This document shows positions 12,359 through 24,535 of a DNA stretch of 64,000 nt, piece by piece. Below the pieces are notes generated by a model that was given only the letters and a program-made list of their open reading frames with translations, did not search any database and was not told the origin of the DNA. The translations under genes and the position numbers were made by a program. Source of the stretch: Amyelois transitella (taxonomy: Eukaryota; Arthropoda; Insecta; Lepidoptera; Pyralidae). Every line of letters starts with the position of its first letter. Position 1 is the first letter of the stretch. The DNA lies in assembly GCF_032362555.1 (NCBI RefSeq), contig NC_083525.1:5813501-5877500 (forward strand), given 5' to 3'.

Positions 12359-15131
12359 TGGTCACACGTTGCGGCACAGTGCCTCGGACGTTACACCAAG
12401 CTCAAATATCGAGAGATATGTTGCACAACCCTATCAGGGCACTACAGCACCGCGGAACAATAAAATGTTAGTTTCTCAAAGGTGCAAATCACAATATAAC
12501 GGTCCCTAACAGTGTATTTTAGTATGAAGTGCTAGTTCCATTTTTATACAAATGTTGATCTCCGTTCAGTATGTAGTTTTGTGCCTGTCAATGGTAATCA
12601 CACAACTAGATTAGCTGATATTCTTATTGGTTTGTGCTGGGTTGAACAATCTCGTACTAAGGAGCATGTACATTTTATGGAATTATTGAACCCAAAAATT
12701 ACATTAGGATATTACGGATGCATAGTTAATGTGTATGATTGTATTCTCATCAAAATTTATGTGATGAAGTGCTGTGTAGGATGGGATGGGAAGTGTAGGA
12801 TATAAATGTATAATTTTTATGTTATCCTGTATTATTAGCCACTGGAGAAATGTAAGTGAATAAAGCAATATTGGAGCGGTTTTTATTAAGGAAATTACGT
12901 GAAATATGTGTTTATTTATTATTATGAACAGACTTACTATTGCAACCAGACACAATACGTTTGAAATATTTTTACAGTTAGCTGCTCGCGTACTACAAAC
13001 AATTTTTCCAAATTTTTATGAGTATGTTTAGAATAACCGACTGCATTTGTAATATCGCCTTTAAAATCATCCATAAAAGTGATACGAATTGCTATTCTTT
13101 ATCTTTCTTTTTAAATTCTGCCAAAAGCCACATGGCATTGGCATAGCATTTACTATTATGTTTTTTAGACTTCACTGTATGATCGCAATTCCTGGCCTAA
13201 TACCATTGTCCATGATGCCGTATGTATAGAAATTTTCCAGGGGGGCCTGGACTTACAGACTGTCTTGTGTCACCACTATCTCACCACCACCCATTGGCTC
13301 AACCAACCTTCCGGTTATAAGAGTTCTCGCGTTTGATTCCCTACAAAATCGTACATTATAGTGTTCCAAAATCTTGGAATTAATATTCTACCCTGTTTTA
13401 CTAAAATATAATTTCTTGGGGTGAGTACTAGGATATAGGTACCTCCCTTTACTACGCCCATGCCAATATCAGATTTTGTCAGTTATCATTGATTGGGTCT
13501 CACGCCACGCTAGCTAGATGACAGGGTGAGATCTGATTGGTGATTATTTAAGTCTAGATTAGCTGGTCCAAGATAGCTTCGGATAACATTTGAAACTTAG
13601 AGACGGAGTTACTATTATCATGTACTTCAGGATGTTGGCATTAACAAGTAGAAGAGTGGATCATGGAAATAATGGTTTTTTTAAGCTTTTCCCAATAAAA
13701 TATCTGGACACTAAAAATGCAAGACTAAAAGCCACAAACCAGTGTGCAAATTGTATATCTAGTGAGATGAATATAAGTATTTATAAATTTTTAATTTAAT
13801 CATTTAAAATTTCGCTAGTATTGTGTACCTATGTTATGTATGTATCCAAAATGTTAATTTATTTATTTTAACCTTTTGTAGCTTATTTACAACAAAATTT
13901 ACTTTAGAAATAATAAAGTCTGTCAGTAATTATTAGTCTCATATTATGTTGTATTGGATTTGATAAAACAAAAAAATTGTTGCGTACAATATTTTTATTC
14001 AACAGCCTTTTTTCGAACATGAATAGTTTGAAATTAGTAACTAATAGTCACTCTTTTTTATTAATTTGATAAATTATTAAATTTAGCTTATGATTTCGTG
14101 CTTAGATGAAATCATACATGTATACATATCTTTACAGTGTTTTCGTAGAGATTTAGCTCCACTTGCCTCTATTTATAGGAATGTAACGGTAAAAGAGCAA
14201 GATAATACATCACATTAAAATGTTTCAAACAATTAACCAACGGCTTTTTTAACAAGCTTTTAATAGCAATACAAAATAATCATCAAAATCGGTTTACTAA
14301 CGACGAAGTTCTCTGCGAACACACATTTAAAAGCATATGAATGCGAAATCTCCTTTTCTACAGCAGGTTAAAACTAATTTGGAATTCGAAATAATTTGTA
14401 ATGTGAATAAAATGTTTTCAATGATACTTGATATCATTGAATAAATGTTTGAAGTCTCGTAAAAATATCTTTGTGCATCTTCGTTCTATTTTATAGATAC
14501 GTGAATAAGAATACTTGAAACCAGGTATTTACTAGGCCAATAGAAGATTGTCGTCCTTTCATCCTTAAATAGATGGCAAGCTTATCCACTTTGTTCTATA
14601 TCAAGTTTAATGGCTATCATTCCGTACACAATGCCTGTACGTTTATTATGTTTAAAATGCATGATTTTTCTCAGTACTCGTATTATTTTAAGAAATATTG
14701 TTCATACCAGCATTTTATTTGTTTTTAAAATGTAAATAGATGATATATTTTGCCCATAATAATATTGAGTTTCTTTGATAAATCATTTGCACAGCTTCCT
14801 CGAGTTCTTCATACCACACACATAGTGCTACGAATCACGTAAAAAGTCTCGCGTGATCTTCGGTGTGATCAGTTACCATCAGGTTTACTGTAGTATGCTT
14901 ATATGTATCTTTTTTTTTGTTTTTTTTTTAAGAAAAAATAATAATAGAGAGTTCAACCGGGAAAACCCTATGATGAGAGTAGAGTGAATATTTACATAAA
15001 GAAATAAGCTCAAGAAATAATTTAGATCAACAGTGAGAGTAAGTCCTAAAGAGAAAAATAAAATATTTCAATCAAACTTTGCATATATTTTGTGGTATTT
15101 TATACCTATTTATAAAAATCATTAAAAAAAA
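12359..15131. other. Rab35 3' UTR and intergenic DNA
   Basis: The Rab35 3' UTR probably ends soon after the AATAAA at 12859. From there to the hexosaminidase stop I see AT-rich DNA without a supported gene or a recognisable mobile element. The hexosaminidase 3' UTR must occupy the right part. Confidence 0.5.
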
Positions 15132-18100
15132 TCAAAGATTATTGAAAGTAACGCATTTCCCTGGCCCATTTGGTGGTTGTGCAGCCACACCTCGCCTGTT
15201 CATGCGACAAGCGTGTTCTTCTAGTCTGTGGACTGCGTCGTTCAACGCGTCTTGTTGTTGACTGTCGGTCAATGTGATAGGGCTCCAAAGACGCTCGGCC
15301 ACAGCGCTTGCCCGAGGCCATACTCTGAAAGGTGAGATAGTTAACAATATTCAAGTCAAAGCTATTTTTATTTGTTTGTTCGTCCAACGTGATCTTAGGT
15401 GTAAAGCGCGGTCTGTTTTCCCGCGCAAATTATAAAAAGTAAATGTCGAACTGGAGATTCTAATAAGTGACGAATTAGTGACCTGTCACTATGTCCGAGT
15501 TAATCAATCAGCTATTGGCCATCGGGTCTTGTGTCTATTGGCCCTGTCTATCCCGTAATGTATAAAAAATGTGTGTGAAAAATAAAGCGAAGCCATTTAC
15601 CTTAGGAAAAAATGCCTTCTTACGATTTCCCAAATGTCATTAATTTCAAAAAAGGCGTGTAAAGATCTAATAGAATTAATTGTTATCTCTAATGGTCTTA
15701 CAAACCTGCTGATAACATTAGAATCATCAACCATTTCGCCCCACATGCAAGCCTCTCCGCCTATAACATTCTGTTTGAGCCCCTCGTCAACAGATGACGC
15801 CAACATGGTCCTTGGATCATGTTGGTAGTAGTCCTTCCACCCGTCCGTGATGTGGTCGAGGTACCATGACGATGAGAACAGTACTTTGTGTCCTGCTTTG
15901 AGAACCTGAAACATATAGTGACGTCTTTATCCCTTGCGGGGTAGACAGACATTCTCGAAAAGATTCAAAGGCCACGTGCTGCTGTATGGTTTCATCTTGG
16001 AATTGAGATGCAAGTAGTCACATCCCTTTCCAACAGGGGATTACATCTTTTAACTGGCCACGACCCTTGTATACTAGACTTTGCTTCATTCTCATTTATT
16101 TATAGATCTTATTTCATGCAAGGTCGTAAAGTTTAATATACTTATCTCTTTACCTGACCTCTCACCAAAATGTCCCGTCACGACTAAGCACATAACCATT
16201 TCTATTATTGAGTGAATTGCTACTAGGTACCTATATGAATTTTATCTGTTATACCTTCGATCAACTAAAAACAACGTTGTTTATAGTACGTCAATGTGTT
16301 ATACGCATACCTTTGCCATTTCCTGTTCGGGATAGTTTTTCCAAACTTGCACTAACACGTCCTTATTTAAGGGCACACCTTCATCAAAGACTTCCTGCAA
16401 CAATAATAACATTCTTCTAACTATTAGTTAGGTGAAGTGCTTCATAGTCCTACTCTACCTACTAGAAATACCATCGCAAAAACAGAATCCCTCCTTTTCT
16501 TTGTTAATAATAATATACATACTTGCCAAACGATGGCTGTCGAGTCAACTTTTAATAATGGTATGACTTTCTCCATGAAGAGTCCGTGAAGCTGATTCTT
16601 GTCGATGTTATGGTCTTCCATGTACTTAATGAGGTCTGGGTTTGAGGACCTGGCGAAAGATAATAAAAGCACGTTAGGTAATTTTTACTTTATGTACTTA
16701 CCTAGTAGGCAGACAGAGAGAGGCTTGCAACAACATAGATTTGACTTAGCTTAGGCGGGATTCAAGCCGCTTCATGTAAGTAATAATTCAATCCTAATCC
16801 CATCATAGGCAGCAGGCTCATCTCCAACAGAGGTCGTAATTGGAATTAAGGGGCTTACATCAGCTAAGTGAAATTTAGAAACGCAAGCACACATTGACAT
16901 ATCGACTTCAAAACCATCTATGAACAATATAGTGGGATACCTAATGACAAAAAAAAAACAAAATTATTCTAAATTTATTCACCAGCAATTCAAATCCACT
17001 TCGTCGCCACCGACGTGGAAGTACTTATCCGGGAACCATTCTTGTATTTCAGCGATCAAGTTTCGAAGTAACGTGTAGGTGTCATTGTTCGTCGGATCCA
17101 TAGGCCCCAAACCAACAACTTTGTCGTCACGATAACATTTAGTCAAAATGCTAGGGTAAGATTCACCCCAAGAACGAGTGTGACCTGTAGGTAGATTGAA
17201 ATTGGGAACAGTTCAAATTATAGATTACCTAAGTAGGTATATGAGTGGGTAACAACAGAGGCTAAAACGATGTGAAAATAAAATGCGTCAGGCAGCTTCA
17301 ACAATTTACGAATTTTTGGAAATAAAATTTGTCATTATTTATTACTAGCTGTTATCCGCAACTGCGATTGCATTATGTTATTAAATTACTTAATTCATCA
17401 AAATAAATTTCAGTACACATACAGTTGACAGCAAATACCTATTTAAAAATCCGTAATAATATTACTTATGTATATAGAGAAAAAAGATTCGTATATAGGA
17501 CCGATATATCATCAGGTAGAACAACTTTTGCTAAGACGTCATTTCCGTACATATTACAGAATAACTGGTCCCTTTGGCGTCCACACCACATAATCCATCT
17601 GGATTATGTGGCGTGAAAAATAATGGATGATCTCATCCATTTATTTTTCCGACGTCTTTTCCATATTTCGGATAGTTTACCTTGTCTGTATGGTTCTGCA
17701 TCAGGTGTTCCAGATCTTCGAATTTTATACGCTAACAGAAAATGCTCATCAGGCTGAACAACTTTTGTTAAGAAGTTTTTTCGATATTTCCTATAGATAC
17801 CCTATATTTTGGCCAGACAAGAGCTATAGAACAAAGAAGTTTTATTCGAATCCATTCAGTACTTCCGGTAATTAACTTGTACAAACAAACATACAGACAT
17901 TTTTTTCAGATTCATGCTCGTTTACTACTTAATTAGGTTTCTTCATCGTAAAAGATATTTTTTTTGAAAATATACTCAATGTACAGACAATTTCTTTTTA
18001 CTGTTTTATTATAATGTGTTGATTAGCAGGTATGAAAGGTAAAGGTACACTGCGATTACCAGGTACGTCGAACTCCGGAACAACCCTTATTCCTCTCTCA

Positions 18101-21100
18101 GTGGCGTACTCGATCACTGTCTGAATATCGGCCTTCGAGTACACCATTAATGGATGAAATGCTCCTCGTGCACTGAAAACAACATACATACATACATATA
18201 ATTACGTCTATATCCCTTGCGGGGTAGACAGAGCCAACAGTCTTGAAAAGACTGATTGGCCACGTTCAGCTGTTTGGCTTTATGATGGAATTGAGATTCA
18301 AATAGTGACAGGTTGTTAGCCCATCGCCTAAAGAATCCCAAGTTTATAAGCCTATCCCTTAGTCGCCTTTTACGACATCCATGGGAAGGAGATGGAGTGG
18401 TCCAATTCTTTTTTTATTGGTGCTGGGAACCACACGGCACAACTGAAAACAACATTAGTCTAAACATGTAAATACAATATGACAGAACATGCATGACCGC
18501 CGTGTTCTTCATTGACTTCATTTCTTCTTTCTTCCATAACATATGCATAAGAAAGAAGTATTTTTTTTTCTGGAATCTACCTATAACGTCATGGGGGAAA
18601 ATAACAGTATCAGCGTAAGTCGAATAATCGGATTATTGGATCGTGCTTGTAACCACGATCCAATAATCCTGTAACGCCTGTAGGCGGACCCCTAATATAA
18701 CAATCATTCATTTATATAATCACGTCTTGCGGGGTAGACAGAGCCAACAGCCTTGAAAGACTGATAGGCTACGTTCAGCTGTCAGGCTTGATGATAGATT
18801 TGAGATTCAAATAGTGACAGGTTGCTAGCCTATCGCCTAAAAGAAGAATCACAAGTTTATTATCCTTTCCGTAATTCGCCTTTTACGACATCCATAGGAA
18901 AGAGATGGAGTGGTCCTATTCTTTTTTATATTGGTGCCGGGAACCACACGGCAATATAACAAACAAGGCGAAACCGTTAACCAACATAATTGTTTATGTG
19001 AAATTCGTTATATTTATTTATCTAATCTAAGTACAACTCATAAGTTATGGCAAAGGTCACACACGTACTGATAAATAAATACTCGGAATAGTGAGTGAGT
19101 GTTTATCCAGTAATATGGCCCCAGACATACATTTTAATAAAAGAACAAGTATAGAAATTACCTTTTTATATAGATCGTCTACTCATCATCCTTTTAGACT
19201 AGGAATTCGGACGCCCATGTTGCCTCTTCTATGGAGATGTGGGGTTCTATTCACGAATCTTGACAAGCCGATATAAATCTCTCTTTATATATTCTTCACT
19301 CAGATTCAGAAGATATGACATTTTCCTTACCAACGTTCGTGAATAAGAAGTGCAAGTCGGGGTCTTACTTTGTCACTTGTTTTTTATAAGTGCGTACAAA
19401 GCGACTCTCATCTGACCTCCGAAAACCCAGCTCGGATTAGATACATACAGTTTGACTATACAGGGTGAGTTTTAATTCAACTGCATAAATTTAACTGTTA
19501 AATGTACTCATCTAAAGGATATTTAAAAACGTTAAAAGAAAAATATCGGTTCATATTTCAGAAAGTACGAAAAAAAAAGTATTAAAATCCACGATCCTAA
19601 ATACGTCATATCACCCCGGCCGGCGGAAAAGCTACGCGTAAGATTCAGAGGTCAACGACACAATTCATTCAGCTGAGCAATCTCGACAACTCTGTACTTT
19701 ACATATAATCTATATAGGTATAGTCTATGTTTAAAAGGATGCAGTTGTTTTAAATGTTATCCTGTATGTATGTGCAGTATTCATGATTTTTACCCTGGCT
19801 GTTAGAGCATTTCGCCAATCAATTTAGTTATTCTATATATGTTTATACCTACGTTATTCAGAAAAGGGTCATTGGAACTTCATGACCGCGGTATATCATT
19901 CGAATATGTGCAACTTTAAATAAGTATTGGATACAAAGAGCTGAGAAAAATCATGAGCTTCTAAAACAACATAAATTTTTACCTTATTTCAGGGTATCTC
20001 TCGCTCTGATACGGGAAACTCTCATCATCAACTATGTGCCAATGAAAAACATTCATTTTGTTCATGGACATAGCGTTCAAAGTCTTCTTAATGTTGTTCA
20101 GTGATATAAAGTGCCTAGATGTGTCTAATAATAACCCACGATGATGGTACCGCGGGTAATCTAATATCACGGTCCTATTTATCCGGACTTCCTGTAAAAA
20201 AAAGAAGATATAAATAAGTAGAGAGATTTTAGAAGCAAATAAAGTAGGTAGCCTCTAATTAACCCCTGTCTTGTTTATTATCTAGTCTATCTAAGCGCGC
20301 AATTTCATCAACATCGGTTTAGTCATTTTGGCTACTTAACTCACACACTGGTAAGATTATTTTGACGGCATCTCAACAATAATTTATAGTAAATAATTTC
20401 GAATCTATTTGAAATAGACCGACGGTATGTAACTTAATTGAATCATTTCATACGAGTAGGATTGGTTTTGGAGCCACTGGATTTAGGATTGATTTTAGAG
20501 CGTCGGTGGTCGAATCGGTAAGGTGTCCGGTTAAAATGCGTGATGCGCAGAAAAGCACAGGTTCAAATCCCACCTCTGCCATGTACACGTGACTATTTTC
20601 AAAGTTATGTCCATTTGTTTGAATGCAAACCGATGCTCTTACGGTGAGGGAAAACATCGTGAGAAAACCTGCAAATTGACGCAATTAGATGTATAACCAT
20701 GGATCCAATACGTTTTACCTGCAAGGGTTGCGGAGATCTGATGGGAATCGTTTCATGTAAAAATCTGATTCTTCCAGTGAAGGATCCATGGTCAAAGGCA
20801 TACCCCGGGCTCCTCTCCAGAGAGGTGAGGATGCAACTGGGGCTGAAGCCAGGAGGAAGAAGGTTTTGGAACTACTGGAACCTATCTTTAAACCATTCAT
20901 TATTTATTTGTTTTGCCTATCATATTCTTGTCTTGTCCATATGAATACCGATTTTTATGGCGACAAAAATCGGGTGTATTCACGTTGACAGGGCATAGGT
21001 AAGTATATCTTATATCTCTTTATACATATCTTTGACGTAAATCAAAGATATAGAGTGATGATATACGCTGTGAGGTAACTATTACACTATATACTTAAGT

Positions 21101-23139
21101 GGGAGAATATAAATGTCTATTGCGTAAGTATTGTTCTCAAAGATAAATAAATAATGTCAACAGCTCTAATAGATAAACATAGTTATTTATATTTTGATTT
21201 GTTTATTAGACTTACAGTGGAATCATCGGTTAAGTAGAATAAATGTGAAAACGTTTCCAAGCCTCTTAGGATGCCCCATATTGAATTAGATGTGAGAGAT
21301 GATGTTTGGTTCACAGTGAGGTCGTCTGAAACAGGATTGTTTTAGTTGTGAGAGTTCCAATTGCCTATTCTCTCTAGATAGAATAGGCATGGGGCGGGCA
21401 ACCAAGCATTTACAGTGAGCGTGACATAAAAAAGGATATACTTTTGTATCGTAAATGTACATTGCAAGTACCTAGTATAAATATACTTTTCTATCCAAGT
21501 AAAAAAATTCAATTCTATTCTTCCATATCTAATTATGGTCTTAGAATGAAAGAGTATTTTTTTTTTCGCTTTTTGCTACGAAAATATTTATAGGTAGGTA
21601 GGTACTTATGTTTTAAGAAAATTCACTCGATTTCATCGTCCCAATATGCTGTGACAAAAATCAACCTGTATATTTAGGTGCCTAAGTAAGTACTTACTTA
21701 TTTTATGCTTAGTTATAAACTTTAGAACAAAAAGGTATAGCCTATGTTTGCTCTCGGGGAATGAACATAGATTTTTTCGCATTAGTAAGTAGGTATGAAA
21801 GTATGGACTTACAGCTCTCATCCATTCCCAGATACGGATAATCTTCACAGGGTGATGTCAAATAGATGTCTAGCCCTTGTATAGTTCCTCTGGTGTCTAC
21901 GGTGGAATGGTGTACTTTGGACGATTTTGTGTTTTCTCGCGATTTGATTTCTTTCGTCCATCGTGCGATGTTGAAATAGGTTCGTAATGTAAACGAATAT
22001 CTTTCAATTGCTTTCTTCAATATGTCGCAGGTATTTGTAACTGCCTGTAAAATATTACGCATTTAAAAAAAACTATGCCAAATACTTAGTTTCTTTAGGT
22101 ACCTACATACCTAACAACATAAATATTGTATTAAGGAATCCGTAGATAACTTAGTAGATATGTAAATAGTTCAATAAGAGTAGGTGTAAATATTTATTAT
22201 AAGTATTTTTTTCTAACAATCATACAAACATATAGTCACGTCTTCATCTCTTGCGGGGTAGAGACAGGCAATAGTGTTGAAAAGACAGATAGCCACGTTC
22301 AACTTTTTGGCTTGATCATATGACTTAAGATTCAAATAGTGACTAGCTAGCCCATCGCCTAAAAGAAGAATCTCATGTTTATAAGCCTATCCCTTAGTTG
22401 TCTTTTACGACATTCATGGAAAAGAAAAGGAGTGGGCCTATTTTTTTTTTGGTGCCAGGAGCCGGGTGTTTCTAACAATCATTAGATATAATTTTTTTTA
22501 CAGTTTATGGAAATTAGAAATTGATAAAATTAAATAAATAAGTTTTTATTTTTTACCTACCAAGCAGTCTTTAGAGTAAAGGGTTCTAAAAAAGATATTG
22601 ACCGTGTAAAAGTAAGAGTGTTCTTTTTAAAAAAAGGACATGTAATTAAATACTGATCGACTGCAAGACCTATTTCTTAGAAGTCGGATAAAAAAAGAGT
22701 AGCTTAGTTATTGAGAACTAACATTCACCCTAATTTTTTTTAAGGCTTTATCATTATTGTTCTTATGTAGAATTTATTTATAAAGCGAGAAATTTTAAAA
22801 AAAAATTGGATGTTAGACTATTAAACTATTATTGTTTATTAAACATATTTAAACTTAGAATAAGAAAATACAATTTTTTTTTCAAAATACCCGCTCTCTT
22901 CAAAAATTGTAAGTAGGTAGGTGGGTACTTACTCTAATATGAAACTGCGACGGCTTAAATAAATAATAAGTATTTTTCTTCCTCTCAAATTGCGGTTTCG
23001 GCCATACCTCTCCTTTGGTCGGAGGGTATCGAGACCCAGGGTTAACCACATTTAGATTTAATTCAGGGCGATTCGATGATATAACAGCACTAAAGCTAAT
23101 GGCGCAGAAGACACTAATAAAAAAGACACGAGAAATCAT
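15132..23139 (-). CDS. Hex: Beta-hexosaminidase, HEXA/HEXB type (GH20)
   Basis: A GH20 beta-N-acetylhexosaminidase that removes terminal GlcNAc/GalNAc residues, probably lysosomal or secreted. Ten coding exons, 5' to 3': 22933-23139, 21813-22044, 21216-21325, 19983-20191, 18060-18172, 16983-17184, 16523-16649, 16311-16394, 15706-15905 and 15132-15324. They total 1,677 bp, 558 residues (human HEXB 556). Residues 1 to about 22 ([20 protein letters not shown]) form a signal peptide. Then come the N-terminal domain and the (beta/alpha)8 barrel: [47 protein letters not shown], the catalytic Asp-Glu in [31 protein letters not shown] and [11 protein letters not shown]. Every splice phase closes and no stop interrupts the frame. 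It is closer to vertebrate HEXA/HEXB than I would expect of chitin-degrading NAGs, but paralogue assignment needs a tree. Introns carry several SINE-like repeats. Confidence 0.95.
15915..16060 (+). repeat. Fragment of the 'GGGGTAGACAGAGCC' repeat family
   Basis: In a hexosaminidase intron. Shows TCTTTATCCCTTGCGGGGTA..., then a diverged body with GGCCACGTGCTGCTG and AATTGAGATGCAAGTAGTCA matching the fuller copy at 18202. Confidence 0.55.
17586..17611. repeat. Perfect 11-bp inverted repeat
   Basis: CCACATAATCC, loop ATCT, GGATTATGTGG, in the hexosaminidase intron between the exons at 16983 and 18060. Confidence 0.85.
18202..18440 (+). repeat. SINE-like repeat, 'GGGGTAGACAGAGCC' family, near full length
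   Basis: About 240 bp. Block order: TTGCGGGGTAGACAGAGCC, GGCCACGTTCAGCTG, GAGATTCAAATAGTGACAGG, CCCATCGCCTAAA, CGCCTTTTACGACATCCATG, GAGATGGAGTGGTCC, and the end GGGAACCACACGGCAC. The same order recurs at 18719, 22234 and 54819 and, inverted, at 45993 and 60118. No Pol III boxes or coding potential are seen, so the class is uncertain. Confidence 0.8.
18630..18669. repeat. Perfect 16-bp inverted repeat
   Basis: GGATTATTGGATCGTG and its exact complement around the loop CTTGTAAC, between two copies of the same SINE-like repeat. Confidence 0.9.
18719..18953 (+). repeat. Second direct copy of the 'GGGGTAGACAGAGCC' repeat
   Basis: Lies about 280 bp after the copy at 18202 in the same hexosaminidase intron and the same orientation. 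It keeps the block order and the GGGAACCACACGGCA end, with a short deletion near its start. Confidence 0.8.
20498..20872 (+). repeat. tRNA-headed SINE, near full length
   Basis: The head 'GTCGGTGGTCGAATCGG' and 'ACAGGTTCAAATCCCACC' resemble Pol III A and B boxes. A ~300-bp body follows (ACGGTGAGGGAAAACATCG, GGATCCAATACG, CCCCGGGCTCCTCTCCAGAG). Related copies: 4281, 11305, 51610 (plus) and 26697, 36600, 62838 (minus). It is not a working tRNA because the head does not fold to a complete cloverleaf and continues into the SINE body. Confidence 0.75.
22234..22465 (+). repeat. SINE-like repeat, 'GGGGTAGACAGAGCC' family
   Basis: In the first hexosaminidase intron. Same block order as 18202 (TTGCGGGGTAGAGACAGG, CCCATCGCCTAAAAGAAGAAT, TTTTACGACATTCATGG, GGTGCCAGGAGCC), moderately diverged. 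Confidence 0.75.
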
Positions 23140-24535
23140 TTTTTAATGATTTGTAGGTATATTATTTTTATTAAAACTTAACGCACAGCTACTTAGTAAG
23201 AAGTTGGCAAGCGCGAATGATTTTATTTAATTCTCACAGTAGTCATTCACTCACGCCCAACTACTCTACAGTGCACTTGTTATCGAATTGTAGTGTACTC
23301 AAGTGATCCCTATACCTACTGTGCTGTCCAGTTTATTGGACAATGCTCTAAAGCAGGGTTTCTCAAACTTATAGTTCCACGGTTTCATTTTTTTCACGAT
23401 TATAGCAAACCCCTTGAAATACGAACAACCAGTATTTTATCGGATAGCATAGGAATTAAATTATAAAATGAAATTAGTAATACGAATAGGCGTTTACAAA
23501 TAAGTAACTTATAAATCAATCACTTGGAAAACCTTAAACTTTTAGCAACGCAACCTCATTATCTGATTCCCAATTCGATTAATTCTCTACCTCGTACCTC
23601 AGGCATAAATGCTATGTGTTTTTATGTACGTAAAAATATAAGATAAAACTGCATAATAAGAACAAAAATAAGGTAAGTGGGTACATATTTCGTCGGACTA
23701 GGTACTTTTGTAGCTTGGCTGCCTTTATTAGATATTACGTAAAGTTTATATCGTACTTCTAGTCGTATGTCTATAAACTTTGAGAAACCATGTCCTAAGA
23801 TAATTTGTAGTTTTGTATTTGCAGGTCGGTATGGCACGGGCACGAAGCAATTAGGTATGTCGCCGCTCCGGCAATGTAGGTTTTATATTTGCTATGTGTA
23901 TTCAAAATGCCTCTCAATCTTAATCCCTACTAATATCCCAACTTTTCCTACTAATACTACTAATGCGATAGTATATCTGTCTGTCTGTCCAATTTTGATG
24001 AAATTTAAAACAGATAAAGTTTATTTTATTATTGCGTGAAAAACCCACGAGAACGAAGTCGCGGCAGCCTTAGAGAGATACTTAGCTATTTAATTATTAA
24101 TGACCTCGGTTATATAGCAGGCTAATGATAAGAATACAAACTTTAAGATGAATACAATATTGCTGAGTTCCAACAGTAAAAGAATTTATATAATCGGTTC
24201 CAATACATACATATTTCCAAAATTTTACTTTACAAACAAACAATAAAAGTTACAAACTTTATCTCTTTTTATAGATTACTACCTATATAAGAAATAAACA
24301 CTGGTAGAACAATGACCTACCTAAATGGATATGAATGATCTTTTAGCCTTAAGCCAGTGTCTTCCAGTGCCACAGAAATAAAAAAAAGAAAATTTCTATC
24401 TGTCAATGTTTGAGAATATGTCAGACTAATTGACAGTGACAGATCAAAGAAGAACAGAGCAGCGCAGAACTGTAAAAAAAGCGATTGTTCGTTTCGAGGT
24501 TTTTGGAGAAGGATTAATTTCCTAAAACTTCCAAA
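23140..24535. other. Head-to-head intergenic region, Hex / Uqcr10
   Basis: 1.4 kb between divergent start codons; it must contain both promoters. A degenerate repeat with ACTAATACTACTAATGCG, a TCTGTCTGTCTGTCC block and ACGAAGTCGCGGCAGC lies at about 23925-24070, a family also seen at 58671. No further gene is supported. Confidence 0.5.

Noticed and set aside
13590..13799. 69-codon ORF
   Set aside because: Low-complexity AT-rich frame with no homology, no splice partners and no codon bias.
15139..15387. Minus-strand 82-codon ORF overlapping the last hexosaminidase exon
   Set aside because: Shadow frame of the conserved exon 15132-15324.
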